From the NCBI RefSeq assembly GCF_014200405.1, contig NZ_JACHBQ010000002.1:1-64000 (forward strand): a stretch of 64,000 bases of DNA, written 5' to 3'. Source of the stretch: Cryobacterium roopkundense. GTDB lineage: Bacteria > Actinomycetota > Actinomycetes > Actinomycetales > Microbacteriaceae. The position numbers and the translations under genes were made by a program. The notes beneath the pieces are model-generated. The model did not search any database. It was not told where the DNA came from and saw only the letters and a program-made list of their open reading frames with translations. How positions within the stretch are numbered: position 1 is the stretch's first letter; each line of letters opens with the position of its first letter. Shown in pieces: positions 25,262 through 34,334 of the stretch.

Positions 25262-27244
25262 TTAGGCCGCGTCTCCGAGGTACTGCCAACGATTCTCAGG
25301 ATTGAGCACGCCCAGATCGACGAGCTCCCGCGCAGACCGGTGATCACCACGCTGATCGCTCGAGCGCGGGTAACGCGGCCACACCCGCTCACCAGGCGCA
25401 TTCACATCACGAAACAACGGCCGACTCGACACATCCACCCGTCTCGGACGGCGCCGGGGAGCGGCGTTCATCGTCGCGACTTCGGCTTGCCACCATTCCC
25501 ACACCTCCCGTTCGGCTCGATACCGGTTCGCTCGATCAAGGAGCAGCCCTGCGACGCCGACGATACGAGCAGCTAGGTCTCGGAGATCCCGTTTCGCCCG
25601 AGCCCACCCATCCACATGCTTGACGATCAAGCGGTGGTGGCGGAGACGACTGAAGATCGTGGCGATGTGGCGGGTACTGACCCCAAGTAAGCGGGCAGCC
25701 GTCTCGAGGGTCAGGGCGGGGTGCTGGGCGAGGAGAGCGTAGACCTTGCCGGCGAGGTGCCCGAGCCCAGGACGGGTGAAGAGATCGTGCCGGCCGTCGG
25801 TGAGCTGGCGTTCCAGGTTGGTCACCAACGACGTGCGGAGATTGAAGAGCTCGGAGGGGGGGCGGGGGTTATTAAGTGGTTGTGACGCAACCGTACGAGA
25901 GGCTGTGGAAAAGTCTGTGGAGAGCCGCCATTCAGCGGCATTGCCACTGTCACTCAGCGACACCCGGACGAGGAACCCGTCCTCCGCGAGGGCGGTGAGG
26001 GCCCGCCTGGCGGTGTCGCGACTGAGGCCGACCATCAGGGCCAGATCCCTGATGGACGCCGCTACCGTCCGCTTACCGGTCTGCAAGGTCAGGTACGCCA
26101 CCGCGGACAGGATCGTACGACGAGACGTCGCCGCTTCGCTCTGGCCCCACCGTCCGGGGGAGGCCCGGAACCGGGTCAGGAGGTCATCGACAGTGTCGAC
26201 GATGACGCCAAGCTCCGCGAGATCGGCGGGAGTCCGCGAGGATCCGAGCGGTGCTTGTAGTGCCGAGTACTGCTGGGCTTTGGCCCACTGGCGCTCCAGG
26301 CGCGCGGTGGCCTCGGCCTCGGTGCGCGGTTTGCGGGCTCCTCGGCTCATGTTCTTGGTCCGGTAGTGCTCCATCCCCGGCGCCGTACGCGCCTCCTGGG
26401 AGGCGTCGGCGAGGGTCCACCCGGCTGATGCGGCCGCGAGCAAGCACATGAACCCCGTCCAGCTCGGGTTGCTGCCGCCGTTGACGGTCGCCATGTGCCC
26501 TTGGCCCCACGCGCTCAGGGGGCGGTGCGCGCTGTACCGAGCATCGATGGGGCCCGACGGTGTCGTGTCGGAGGGCCTCGAGGCCGGCTTCGCCTGGTCG
26601 AGGACTCGGGTGAGGGTGTCAAGGTCGGTGCTGGTCGCCGTCGGCGACAGAAGGTCCTCGACGGCGCCGCGGAGGATCGTCGAACTGCTGCCGTCGCGGT
26701 GCGGAGCCAGCGGAGGGCGTGCTCCACCCTCCCGCGGGTTGCAGAGCATCCCATGGTCAAGAGTCGAATAGTTGGCGTGCGCCGCGCCCGCGAGAGCGGC
26801 CACGACGGCGGCCGGCGCGCCGCCGTGCAGGGCGACCCAGATGTGGCGACCGCCGGTGCCAGAGGACTGGCAAACCACGTGTGCGATCGCGAGGCGGTCG
26901 AGGAGCCCGGAGAGGGCGTCGCAGTCGTCGACGGCGCGTTCCATCAGATCAGGAGAGACCACGCCGGCTTCTTTGCCGTCGAAGTCAAAACACAACAGAC
27001 GGAAAATACCCGCGTCGTCGGCCAGACGCACGAGCCACGGCGTCGTGGGCTCGGTCGGCCCGACGCGGTAGATGAGGGGGTAGCTGTTCTCGTCCAGACG
27101 GCCGTATGCATCGCGCTTCATCACGCGCACCTGGTCGCGCGGGCTCAGCCGGCGCGACAAATCCCAGGGCGTCCACGCAGAAGCAGACACGCCGAACGCA
27201 CCTTCAAGTGCGTCTACTGTTTTGTGCGCTATGCTCTGTGGCAT
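25262..27244 (-). CDS. rep: Plasmid replication initiator with primase-like (AEP) N-terminal domain
   Basis: 660 aa. N-terminal archaeo-eukaryotic primase-like region: RLLCFDFDGKEAG (DxD metal site) at about 85, SSGTGGRHIWVALHGG at about 128 and a later His-rich segment HGMLCNPREGGARPPLAPHR. The middle has a winged-helix module (TVAASIRDLALMVGLSRDTARRALTALAEDGF), then a second one (LTLETAARLLGVSTRHIATIFSRLRHHRL). The C-terminal RYRAEREVWEWW tail is the part duplicated at 21735. This layout matches primase-type initiators of actinobacterial plasmids. The upstream RHH gene and the hairpin at 27332 may control it. Confidence 0.82.
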   Translation of the reverse strand: MPQSIAHKTVDALEGAFGVSASAWTPWDLSRRLSPRDQVRVMKRDAYGRLDENSYPLIYRVGPTEPTTPWLVRLADDAGIFRLLCFDFDGKEAGVVSPDLMERAVDDCDALSGLLDRLAIAHVVCQSSGTGGRHIWVALHGGAPAAVVAALAGAAHANYSTLDHGMLCNPREGGARPPLAPHRDGSSSTILRGAVEDLLSPTATSTDLDTLTRVLDQAKPASRPSDTTPSGPIDARYSAHRPLSAWGQGHMATVNGGSNPSWTGFMCLLAAASAGWTLADASQEARTAPGMEHYRTKNMSRGARKPRTEAEATARLERQWAKAQQYSALQAPLGSSRTPADLAELGVIVDTVDDLLTRFRASPGRWGQSEAATSRRTILSAVAYLTLQTGKRTVAASIRDLALMVGLSRDTARRALTALAEDGFLVRVSLSDSGNAAEWRLSTDFSTASRTVASQPLNNPRPPSELFNLRTSLVTNLERQLTDGRHDLFTRPGLGHLAGKVYALLAQHPALTLETAARLLGVSTRHIATIFSRLRHHRLIVKHVDGWARAKRDLRDLAARIVGVAGLLLDRANRYRAEREVWEWWQAEVATMNAAPRRRPRRVDVSSRPLFRDVNAPGERVWPRYPRSSDQRGDHRSARELVDLGVLNPENRWQYLGDAA

Positions 27245-27331
27245 AGAGAAACCTCCCCTAGGGGCTGGTGATCTGGATTAGCTCTAACCTCGGTGCCGGG
27301 AAGCTGTGAGGGTTTGAGCTACGAAACTTGC

Positions 27332-27363
27332 AAAAGCCCGTCGCGAAAGCGATGGGCTTTTTT
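27332..27363 (-). terminator. Terminator after the RHH gene
   Basis: AAAAGCCC and GGGCTTTTTT arms around GTCGCGAAAGCGAT form a strong hairpin with T-runs on both sides, so it can work in both directions. It lies 3 bases past the RHH stop and about 90 bases before the rep start. Confidence 0.8.
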
Positions 27364-27365
27364 CG

Positions 27366-27602
27366 TTAAGCGGCTGGGATGGGCAGCTCCTCTAGCTGAG
27401 GTCGGCCGATGTCGAGAACGGGCAGTCTTCCGCCCGTTGCGGCGAGGTCGTGGAGCAGGGTCTGCATGTACAGAGCCTTGGCAGCGCCGCTGGCAGCGGC
27501 AGCTTCGTTGACAAGCTCGAAGATTTCCGGGTCAACGCGCACCTGCAATAACACGGTCGGAGCGTTGACTCTCCGCCGGGCACGTCCTGGTTCCATTGCC
27601 AT
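27366..27602 (-). CDS. Ribbon-helix-helix (CopG-like) small regulator
   Basis: 78 aa from the ATG at 27602, at the first of two closely spaced Met codons (MAMEPG). A basic N-terminus (RARRRV), a short beta strand (TVLLQVRV) and two helices (IFELVNEAAAASGAAKALYM) form an RHH fold, ending in a Pro-rich tail. CopG-like proteins upstream of plasmid rep genes repress rep and control copy number; this gene is oriented like rep and lies just upstream. An ACCTGC/GCAGGT inverted pair lies before the start. Confidence 0.7.
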   Translation of the reverse strand: MAMEPGRARRRVNAPTVLLQVRVDPEIFELVNEAAAASGAAKALYMQTLLHDLAATGGRLPVLDIGRPQLEELPIPAA

Positions 27603-27663
27603 GATTGCAAGGCTGGCAGAGAGCGACAATATTAATACATACCTGCGTCGGCGTGTTGCTTTA

Positions 27664-28008
27664 TTATCCGAGCAGGTATTCTTCGTAGCCGGCCAAGGCT
27701 GAGCGAACAGCATCTCGGTTGGCCACGTAGATGACTCGCTGCCCCTGCCTCTTCTCGCCGGCGTCTGTGGTGACGGCGCCAGAGGACTCCAGCTCTTGGA
27801 GGTGCCGTAAGACTGTTTGATACGTCGCGTTGAGCTCTCTGTGGATTGCACCTGAGGTCATCCCTTCTGGATGACGAGAGAGAAGATGAATGATCGCCCC
27901 ACGAACTGGGTTCACGCCGAACACCATCATCGCCCTCGTCGCGGTAAGCGGCGGAGGTCCTGCAGAGGATGCATAGCGCGGCATCCCATCATTCTGCCGT
28001 AATTGCAT
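27664..28008 (-). CDS. Winged-helix transcriptional regulator 1
   Basis: 114 aa from the ATG at 28008. ArsR/MarR-like winged helix: VNPVRGAIIHLLSRHPEGMTSG, LNATYQTVLRHLQELESSG and a wing with QRVIYVANRDAV, ending GYEEYLLG. A related protein is at 28281. A perfect palindrome lies just upstream, a plausible autoregulatory operator. Confidence 0.75.
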   Translation of the reverse strand: MQLRQNDGMPRYASSAGPPPLTATRAMMVFGVNPVRGAIIHLLSRHPEGMTSGAIHRELNATYQTVLRHLQELESSGAVTTDAGEKRQGQRVIYVANRDAVRSALAGYEEYLLG

Positions 28009-28024
28009 AAGACACCAGCTCACA

Positions 28025-28041
28025 CTAACACTTAATGTTAG
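28025..28041. promoter_or_regulatory. Palindromic operator CTAACACTTAATGTTAG
   Basis: 17-bp palindrome with CTAACA/TGTTAG arms, 17 bases before the start of winged-helix regulator 1. CACTTAA half-like sequences recur near 28741-28775, before the transfer operon. Confidence 0.65.
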
Positions 28042-28280
28042 GGTGCGGGCGGAGGTCAAGCATGAGCCGCCTGAAGCACGCTCAAACTACGAGTGCGGGG
28101 ACCTGCCCGCAGGAGCAGAGGAGCGCGAGCGATTGGGCGCGCGGGGGAGTGTTTGGCGACCACTCGGTCCAGGTTGTTTTATCCGAGAGGTATCGCCATG
28201 ATCACTGCGTACAGAGCGAAGATGCACCCGCGTCGCTCGTCTCCGCTTCACACAAGACGCGCCGGGCCGATCGCCGCAGC

Positions 28281-28604
28281 TCAGCCGAGGACGTATTCGA
28301 GTGCCTGGCCGAAGTCGTGAGTGATGCGATCGCGACGCGCAGCGAGCTTGGTCGTAGAAGGCCTGCGTATGACGTCGTCAGGCGCATCGTCCTCGATGTA
28401 GCCCAGCGCTCGAAGATCGACCAGTGCGCCATGAATAGCGGGACGGCTCATGACATCACCCAATGCTGCAAAAAGCTCGGCGTAGTTGAGGGGCCGGGGG
28501 AGCAGCGCGCGGAGAACCAGGACACGAGCGGGAGCAGCAAACAACTCCTGAAACACTTTGACCCGCGCCGGGGCGTCCTTCATCAAAATCTCAGACCGTG
28601 CCAT
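28281..28604 (-). CDS. Winged-helix transcriptional regulator 2
   Basis: 107 aa from the ATG at 28604 (a second ATG lies 7 codons later; the frame is open to 28676). Winged-helix pattern APARVLVLRALLPRPLNYAE, SRPAIHGALVDLRALGYIED, then a short wing, ending ALEYVLG like regulator 1. The two appear to be paralogues. It is divergent from the transfer operon, so it may repress it (inference). Confidence 0.7.
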   Translation of the reverse strand: MARSEILMKDAPARVKVFQELFAAPARVLVLRALLPRPLNYAELFAALGDVMSRPAIHGALVDLRALGYIEDDAPDDVIRRPSTTKLAARRDRITHDFGQALEYVLG

Positions 28605-28924
28605 GGCACCAATTGTGGCGCAGTTCCGCGTGAGACGGTCATTTCGCGCATCTCCGCGTGTTGAATGCGAACGCATTTATTTATTTATAGAAAATACCGT
28701 CCAGTAATGTCAGTGGCCGGCGGTACAGTTCGCATCGCCACTTAAGACACCGACCAAAACCACTTAAAACAGCATCGAATCAAGGAAAATTGCAGCGTTA
28801 AACAATCGCGGCGGGGTTTTTCGGGGGGTAGAATCACGGGGCAGATGGTGGGAAAATTATGTCACCTCTGGGTGAGATTAGGTGCCTTGAGTGTATAACA
28901 GCTACTCGAGAGGAAATAATACCC
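28605..28924. promoter_or_regulatory. Divergent promoter region of the transfer operon
   Basis: 320 bases between the minus-strand regulator 2 and the plus-strand ParA-like gene. AT-rich around 28670-28690 (TTTATTTATTTATAG), then two CCACTTAA repeats (28738-28775), resembling the half-sites of the operator at 28025. No gene. The AGAGGAAATAAT ribosome site precedes 28925. Confidence 0.5.
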
Positions 28925-30121
28925 ATGAGTAACACCAGTCACGCGAACGCAAGCGGCGTTTTCGGTGCCGCTGATCGCGCCGGAGATTACATCGAAGACG
29001 ACACCACCCCCTTCGCCCCGACACTTCCTCGCCGGCGTGCAGAAACCACGCTCGTCGCCGATACGGAACGTGTTACACCGGAGACCACGCCCACTCCTGC
29101 ATCACCTATCTTCCCGGAGGCTGTCGACCGGTCGAGCACGTCCGTACTTTTCAGCAGTCCGGCCGCGGGCCTCGCGGCAGCGTCCCGCATGAGTAACCCC
29201 GCGAAAGCGAGCGTCGGTTTCCGCGGTGTTCTGGCCAGCCTGGGACTACCGGTGGCCCCAGGGCCAGCGGAAGTCGTTGAACGGCAGCGCGTTGATTTGC
29301 GTACCGCTGACGAGACCACAGTCCGGCAGGCGACGTGGACACGCGCGGTGTCGATCCTGATCAACAATCCCAAGGGTGGCACAGGCAAAACCCCTACCGC
29401 CCTACTACTCGGAGGAGTGCTCGCCGCGATCCGCGGCGGATCCGTCGCGATCCTCGAAGTGTCCGACGACCCCGGCGCACTAAACTTCCGCGCCGAAGGC
29501 AACCCGCAGCTCGGACTGGGGGAGCTGGTACGCGACGTCACCCAGATTCGCACGGCCGGCCACCTCGCCGGCTACACCGCCCCCCAAACGTCGTTCGCAT
29601 CGGTGATCGGCTCCACCGGTCGCCGCGAACGACTGACGGGAGATTCCGTGATCGCTGTCACCAGTGTTATCGACGAGTTCTACGGAATCCGCGTCATGGA
29701 CTCAGGCAATGTCACAACGTCCTCAGCTTTCCAAGGCGCAGTGTCCGTGTCCGACGTGCTCGTGATCCCCGTCATGAACGCCGGCGACTCCGTCCTCGAG
29801 GCGATCCAACTGCTCGACGAGCTGCGCTCCGCAGGTGGCGACTCAGCGAAGCTGGCAGACACAGCAATCGCCATCCGATTGACGGACGGTCGGCCGGAGA
29901 ACGACGCGGTACGCCAGGAAGTCGAGCGACTACTGAAGGACGCCGGCGTGAGCGCCCTGCACGAAATCCCTTATGACGCCCACATCGCCGAGCGTGGCCA
30001 AATCACCCTCGGCAACCTGAACCCAGCGACCCGGGACGCCTTCACCTCCGCCGCCGCAAGCGTGGTCCGTTCTCTGCAATCCGCCGTATCGGCCGCACCC
30101 TCACAAAACCGGAAGGCCTAA
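28925..30121 (+). CDS. ParA/MinD-like ATPase, first gene of the transfer operon
   Basis: 398 aa from the ATG at 28925, which has a strong ribosome site; the frame is open to 28859. A disordered N-terminal 130 residues, then Walker A PKGGTGKTPTALLLGG at about 145, LEVSDDPGALNFRAEG, VMDSGNV, and VIPVMNAGDSVLEAIQLLDE. ATPases of this type in actinobacterial and Gram-positive conjugation clusters probably position the transfer apparatus. It is first of ten co-directional genes. Confidence 0.82.
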   Translation: MSNTSHANASGVFGAADRAGDYIEDDTTPFAPTLPRRRAETTLVADTERVTPETTPTPASPIFPEAVDRSSTSVLFSSPAAGLAAASRMSNPAKASVGFRGVLASLGLPVAPGPAEVVERQRVDLRTADETTVRQATWTRAVSILINNPKGGTGKTPTALLLGGVLAAIRGGSVAILEVSDDPGALNFRAEGNPQLGLGELVRDVTQIRTAGHLAGYTAPQTSFASVIGSTGRRERLTGDSVIAVTSVIDEFYGIRVMDSGNVTTSSAFQGAVSVSDVLVIPVMNAGDSVLEAIQLLDELRSAGGDSAKLADTAIAIRLTDGRPENDAVRQEVERLLKDAGVSALHEIPYDAHIAERGQITLGNLNPATRDAFTSAAASVVRSLQSAVSAAPSQNRKA

Positions 30122-30123
30122 CC

Positions 30124-30456
30124 ATGCACGAGCTCATCCTCCTCGCCGCGATAGACAACCCACTGGACGGGATCCTCCCCGACTTCTCCTTCGGCGGAGC
30201 CGAGTTTACGGCCCTGTGGCAGAAACTCATCGCGGCCCTCTGGGCCATCGGAATCCTCGTTGCCATCGGGTACCTGATCTTCGGAATTGTGGCGATGTCA
30301 GGAGCCTCCGGTGAGACCAACCCCAACCCTCAAGCGCATTCACAAGGGCGCCGCAAAGCAGTGTGGGCAGGCATCGCACTCGCCTCTCTAGCTGGCCTGG
30401 CCATCATCGTCGGCGCAGTCCTCACCTTCGCTTCCCCCGCCGTCGCCTCGATCTAA
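30124..30456 (+). CDS. Pilin-like (VirB2/TrbC-like) membrane protein
   Basis: 110 aa with two hydrophobic segments (LIAALWAIGILVAIGYLIFG and AGIALASLAGLAIIVGAVLT) separated by a short polar loop rich in Gln/Gly/Arg. Size, two-TM layout and its place before VirB6 and VirB4 homologues fit VirB2-type subunits. It follows the previous stop by 2 bases. Identity rests on layout and context, not on a motif. Confidence 0.65.
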   Translation: MHELILLAAIDNPLDGILPDFSFGGAEFTALWQKLIAALWAIGILVAIGYLIFGIVAMSGASGETNPNPQAHSQGRRKAVWAGIALASLAGLAIIVGAVLTFASPAVASI

Positions 30457-30467
30457 AGGACACACGC

Positions 30468-31190
30468 ATGCGAATGGTTACAGCATCAGGGCGCAGCCGC
30501 TGGCCCCACGTGATCGGGGCCGCCATCCTCGTCATCGCGATCAGCGGAGGCATCGCCTACACCGTGACCCGCCCCGATTCGAAATCCAACGCCGCCCCCA
30601 CCTCAAGCACCCCAACGCCCACAGCGGCAGCGTCTGGAGGAAGCTCGGGTAGCGGGGACGACGAGGACGACGTGGCCCCTACAGGCTGCCTCGGTGGTCC
30701 GGACCGCACAGCTGCCATGGTGCTAGCCGCGAAAGCAGAAGCCAAACACACGACCTTCGGAGCCGTCGAAGTCGCAACGGCCTTTTATCGGTGGGGCTGG
30801 CAGTACCCACATCCTGTGTCCGCTGACGCCGACGCTGTGAGCGCGGGCATCATGGCCTCGACTGCCAACGCCTCGTTTCGAGACCTCTCATCTGCCTACG
30901 AGGGTTTCGCTGAGGCAGACATGACCTCGGGTCAAGTTCCCGCCAGCACGCCGTTCCACCTTTCAACAACGAATGGACTCTGGATGGTCTCTGAGGGTTC
31001 TACCGCCGACAAGGTCGAAGTGAACCTGGCCGTGGGATACGTCATCAATGGCGAGCTCAGCCCCACGAAGGCCGCCGTCATCTCACTAACGATGGTCTGG
31101 GAAGAGGGAGCGTGGCATCTCGAGAGCGGTGGAACTCCCGATCAGGCAAAGCTCAGTAACGGTGGAACTCGCTATACCGGCGGTTGCTGA
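30468..31190 (+). CDS. Putative VirB8/TcpC-like T4SS component
   Basis: 240 aa from the ATG at 30468 (ribosome site AAAGGA). A single TM anchor (VIGAAILVIAISGGIAYTV), a Ser/Thr/Pro/Gly-rich linker (about residues 40-70), then a globular domain of about 150 residues that could be NTF2-like (AVEVATAFYRWGWQYPHPVS, VEVNLAVGYVINGELSP, LTMVWEEGAWHLES). NTF2-like domains are found in VirB8 and TcpC. Assignment is by architecture and operon position. Confidence 0.55.
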   Translation: MRMVTASGRSRWPHVIGAAILVIAISGGIAYTVTRPDSKSNAAPTSSTPTPTAAASGGSSGSGDDEDDVAPTGCLGGPDRTAAMVLAAKAEAKHTTFGAVEVATAFYRWGWQYPHPVSADADAVSAGIMASTANASFRDLSSAYEGFAEADMTSGQVPASTPFHLSTTNGLWMVSEGSTADKVEVNLAVGYVINGELSPTKAAVISLTMVWEEGAWHLESGGTPDQAKLSNGGTRYTGGC

Positions 31191-32626
31191 TGATTCCCAC
31201 GATCGCGTTTGCCGCCATCGAGGATCCCGACTGCGTAGACACCTGGATCGTTTGTGGCGCGGTGCGCGCGGTCGAGGGTGTGGGTGGCGCCGTGAACACG
31301 GCGAAGGGGATCGCGGATTTCTGGTCCGATCCCGCAGGCAACTCTTTCATCATGTTGCAGGACGCGGCCAAGGGCCTCTCCGATACGGTGTTGCCAGCTC
31401 TCACTCATGCGACTCTCCCCGACCTCACGGCTGATTGGTTCATCAGCGCCTACAGGGTGTCTTTTGCCTTGTCGATCTTCGTGCTCGTCGCCCTGCTCAT
31501 TCCTCAGATCGTCCGAGTCGCACGCGGTACGCAGTCCGGCCGTGAGCTGGGGGAGTCCCTGACGTTGTACGCCCCGGCGTTCATGATCGGCGCAGCGTTC
31601 GGCCCCGCCCTCGGCGCATTCCTGGTGAGGTTTTTCGGCGCCCTGTCGGACTCACTGATCGCTTGGGGTGTCACCAACAACTCGCAGAGCATCGTGGAGA
31701 AGTTTTCCACGATGCTTTCAGAGGACGACGGGTCCGGCCTGGCCGGCGGCGCCGTGCTCGGTGTCATCCTCATGTTCTTCATGATTCTGGGTTTGCTGAT
31801 CGTGCTGCTCATCCTGGTGGTGCAGCTCATCACCCTGTATTTCTCCGGCGTGCTGTTCCCGCTGGGTTTTGTGTGGATCGTCGATCCCAAGAAACGGGCC
31901 TTCGGGTCGAAGATCGTCTATCTCTGGTTCGGCGTCCTCGCCTCCCACCCGCTGCTGTTCTTCCTGCTCGCGATCGCGTACAGCATGATGACAGCGCAGC
32001 TGAATGCGCTCTCCGATACACCCAGCCTCCAGAAGACGGTGACGCTGGTCGTGTCGATCCTGGCGTTGTTCATGGCCGGGCTCGCCCCGGTCGCCCTGAC
32101 GAAGTTCGCCCCGATCATCCCGAGCGGCGGCATCGGCAACGCGCCCACCGGTCCGAACATCGGCGCCCAGTCGATGCAGGAAGCTGACGCGAAGTATGAC
32201 AACAGTGGGGGAAGCAAGCCGTCGACTGGTGACAAGTCCTCGTCGTCTTCGGACGACTCGGACAGCTCGCCTGTCACGACCGGCGGCAAGGGCAGCCCGG
32301 TCACGGCGTCATCGGAGGGGACACCGGCGACGTCGTCTATTTCTGAGGCAGCGTCCATCGGCGGTAAAGCCGGCGCTGGCGCGTCAACTGCTGGGGCAGG
32401 GGCCGCAGGTAGGGCGGCTGCCGCTGAGGGTGGTCTCGCTGCTGCGGGTGCGGCCGAGTCCTCGACCGGTGTCGGGGCGGCCATTGGCATTCCGACGATG
32501 CTCGCCGCTGGTGCCATGGCGAGCTTTGACGCCACGAAGAAGGTCACCGATTCGGTGAGTGAAGCGGCCGTGTCGCCGGTCGATGACGAAGAGGCGCACT
32601 ACGGAAAGGATTCGACTCATGAGTGA
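31190..32626 (+). CDS. VirB6/TrbL-like polytopic membrane protein
   Basis: 478 aa from the ATG at 31190, overlapping the previous stop (TGATG). Around six TM segments between about 85 and 300 (ISAYRVSFALSIFVLVALLI, GAVLGVILMFFMILGLLIVL, LHPLLFF-like, TVTLVVSILALFMAGLAPVA), then a low-complexity Ser/Gly/Ala-rich cytoplasmic tail. VirB6 proteins form the inner-membrane channel of the T4SS. Coupled to the next gene by an 8-base overlap. Confidence 0.78.
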   Translation: MIPTIAFAAIEDPDCVDTWIVCGAVRAVEGVGGAVNTAKGIADFWSDPAGNSFIMLQDAAKGLSDTVLPALTHATLPDLTADWFISAYRVSFALSIFVLVALLIPQIVRVARGTQSGRELGESLTLYAPAFMIGAAFGPALGAFLVRFFGALSDSLIAWGVTNNSQSIVEKFSTMLSEDDGSGLAGGAVLGVILMFFMILGLLIVLLILVVQLITLYFSGVLFPLGFVWIVDPKKRAFGSKIVYLWFGVLASHPLLFFLLAIAYSMMTAQLNALSDTPSLQKTVTLVVSILALFMAGLAPVALTKFAPIIPSGGIGNAPTGPNIGAQSMQEADAKYDNSGGSKPSTGDKSSSSSDDSDSSPVTTGGKGSPVTASSEGTPATSSISEAASIGGKAGAGASTAGAGAAGRAAAAEGGLAAAGAAESSTGVGAAIGIPTMLAAGAMASFDATKKVTDSVSEAAVSPVDDEEAHYGKDSTHE

Positions 32627-34334
32627 CACCCGGGCGGCGTACCTGCGGTACCTCGGCGGCGAGTCGGGTCACCGCGGGTTTTTTGGAGGCACGGCTTCCA
32701 AGACCCGGGTGATGCTCCTGGGGTTTTTCATCGTCGGCGGCATGGTCGGCATGGTGCTGGGGTTGGGCCTTCCGGCCCTGGTCGCCGCCGTGGCGGGGGT
32801 CGGGATCACGATGTTGGCTACCGCGCGAACGCATCGCGGCACGGTCCTAGAGCGCCGCCGCAAGCGTGCGCGGTGGCGCGCGCGCAAGCGCCTCGGCACG
32901 GACGAATTCGTGCCGTATGAAGTCGGCGCGTGGGACCAGCTGCAGGAAGCAATCACTCGCGGCACCAAGGATGAGAAGCGCAGTGCGGAGGGCCTCGCTT
33001 TGCGGATGCGGGCCAACCCGGACGGTGCCGATGGCATGGGCTGGTTGCAGTACGGTGCAAACGTCCCCGGGATAGCGTGGCATGCCCCGGTGGGGGAGCA
33101 GCCGTACTTGTCGGTGGCTTTTTCTGTGTCTGGGCAGCTGCGCGGAATGGAGACCGCCGCGACGCTGACGCGGGCGGCCAACGGGTGGGGGCATTTCCTG
33201 GCCCGCCGTGCAGCGCCGTCGTCCCTCATCAGTGACGTGCAGACGCTCACCCGCGTGCTCCCTCCCGACTCAGCGAGGCAGCAGCTGTGGGTCAAGACGC
33301 GTCTGGAAACGGTGCAGCCCCACTGGACATCCGCGCAGCGGGAGTCGTTTGAGGCGCAGAAGCTCTCCTATGACGAGGTGATCCGTAAGTCCAGTGTCGA
33401 CTCGATGGTGCAGCGTCACTACGTCGTCGTGTCCTGGCCGCTTGATCAGCAGTTCACCGACGCTGCCGGAAAATTCGGGCGCAGCGAAGGCGGCCGGCGC
33501 GATTCGTGGCGGGAGCTGATGGCCACCCAGATCCGCGCCACGGAGCGCGGCCTGGACGAGGCCAAAATGGGCGACGTTCGCGCGTTGACGGCCAAGCAGA
33601 CCACGGCGCTGATGCTGCACCAGCAGAACCCGCATCTGCCCATCGACCTCACCCGCAACGTCGACCCGCTGCGCGCGGGCATCGCCTCGCATGACGAGTT
33701 TTCCGCGCATATCGTGGAGGGCGTCGATTCGACGTCCGTCGTCGTCAACGAGGACGGCCCGACGTCGCCGGCGGTGACGTGGTGGCACCGCACTGCGGCG
33801 ATCCACGGCGAGAATTTGGCCGTGGGTGGGCGCAGTCCGCTGTGGTGCTTGGACTTGCTGATCGGCCGGGAACTGACGTTCATCCGATCCGTGTCCTTCC
33901 ACCTGCACCTGGTCCCGGCAGGTCAGGCGAAGTCGAAGGCTCGCGCTGACTTGGTGCGTGACCAAGCCGGTGTGCTCGCTGATCGGCAGAAGGGCCGGCT
34001 GATATCTGACGACAGCACCATGCGCATGTCGGCCGCGCAGCGCCGCTCCGCTGACCTTGCTGCGGGGTCGCATCATCATGGCGTCGATTGGATCGGGTTC
34101 GTGACGATCTCCGCCCCGACGCGCGATGACCTCGGGCAGGCGTCTCGCCAGCTCGAGGAAGTGTGCGCCACCGGCCTCGGGATCGAGCGCCTGGACTGGC
34201 AGGACTCTTTCCAGTCTGGGGCGTCCGGTTCCACCTGGCCGATCGGTCGCGGCCTGCGGCCCTCGGCCTCGACGCTGGCAACGCGCGCCATTAATCGTCT
34301 CGCTGGCCGTTCCGAGAAGGAAGCGATCTCATGA
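32619..34334 (+). CDS. SCO6880-family conjugation protein
   Basis: 571 aa from the ATG at 32619. Two N-terminal TM segments (VMLLGFFIVGGMVGMVLGLG and LPALVAAVAGVGITMLA), then RARWRARKRLGTDEFVPYEV and a large domain resembling the N-terminal part of VirB4. SCO6880 family proteins occur in actinobacterial transfer clusters, directly before a VirB4 ATPase, and may form the VirB3-VirB4 N-terminal half of a split protein. Its stop overlaps the next start (ATGA). Confidence 0.8.
   Translation: MSDTRAAYLRYLGGESGHRGFFGGTASKTRVMLLGFFIVGGMVGMVLGLGLPALVAAVAGVGITMLATARTHRGTVLERRRKRARWRARKRLGTDEFVPYEVGAWDQLQEAITRGTKDEKRSAEGLALRMRANPDGADGMGWLQYGANVPGIAWHAPVGEQPYLSVAFSVSGQLRGMETAATLTRAANGWGHFLARRAAPSSLISDVQTLTRVLPPDSARQQLWVKTRLETVQPHWTSAQRESFEAQKLSYDEVIRKSSVDSMVQRHYVVVSWPLDQQFTDAAGKFGRSEGGRRDSWRELMATQIRATERGLDEAKMGDVRALTAKQTTALMLHQQNPHLPIDLTRNVDPLRAGIASHDEFSAHIVEGVDSTSVVVNEDGPTSPAVTWWHRTAAIHGENLAVGGRSPLWCLDLLIGRELTFIRSVSFHLHLVPAGQAKSKARADLVRDQAGVLADRQKGRLISDDSTMRMSAAQRRSADLAAGSHHHGVDWIGFVTISAPTRDDLGQASRQLEEVCATGLGIERLDWQDSFQSGASGSTWPIGRGLRPSASTLATRAINRLAGRSEKEAIS

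Noticed and set aside
24946..25305. Plus-strand 119-aa ORF before the rep terminator
   Set aside because: Runs through the rep 3' end and terminator on the opposite strand, Thr/Pro-rich, no motif.
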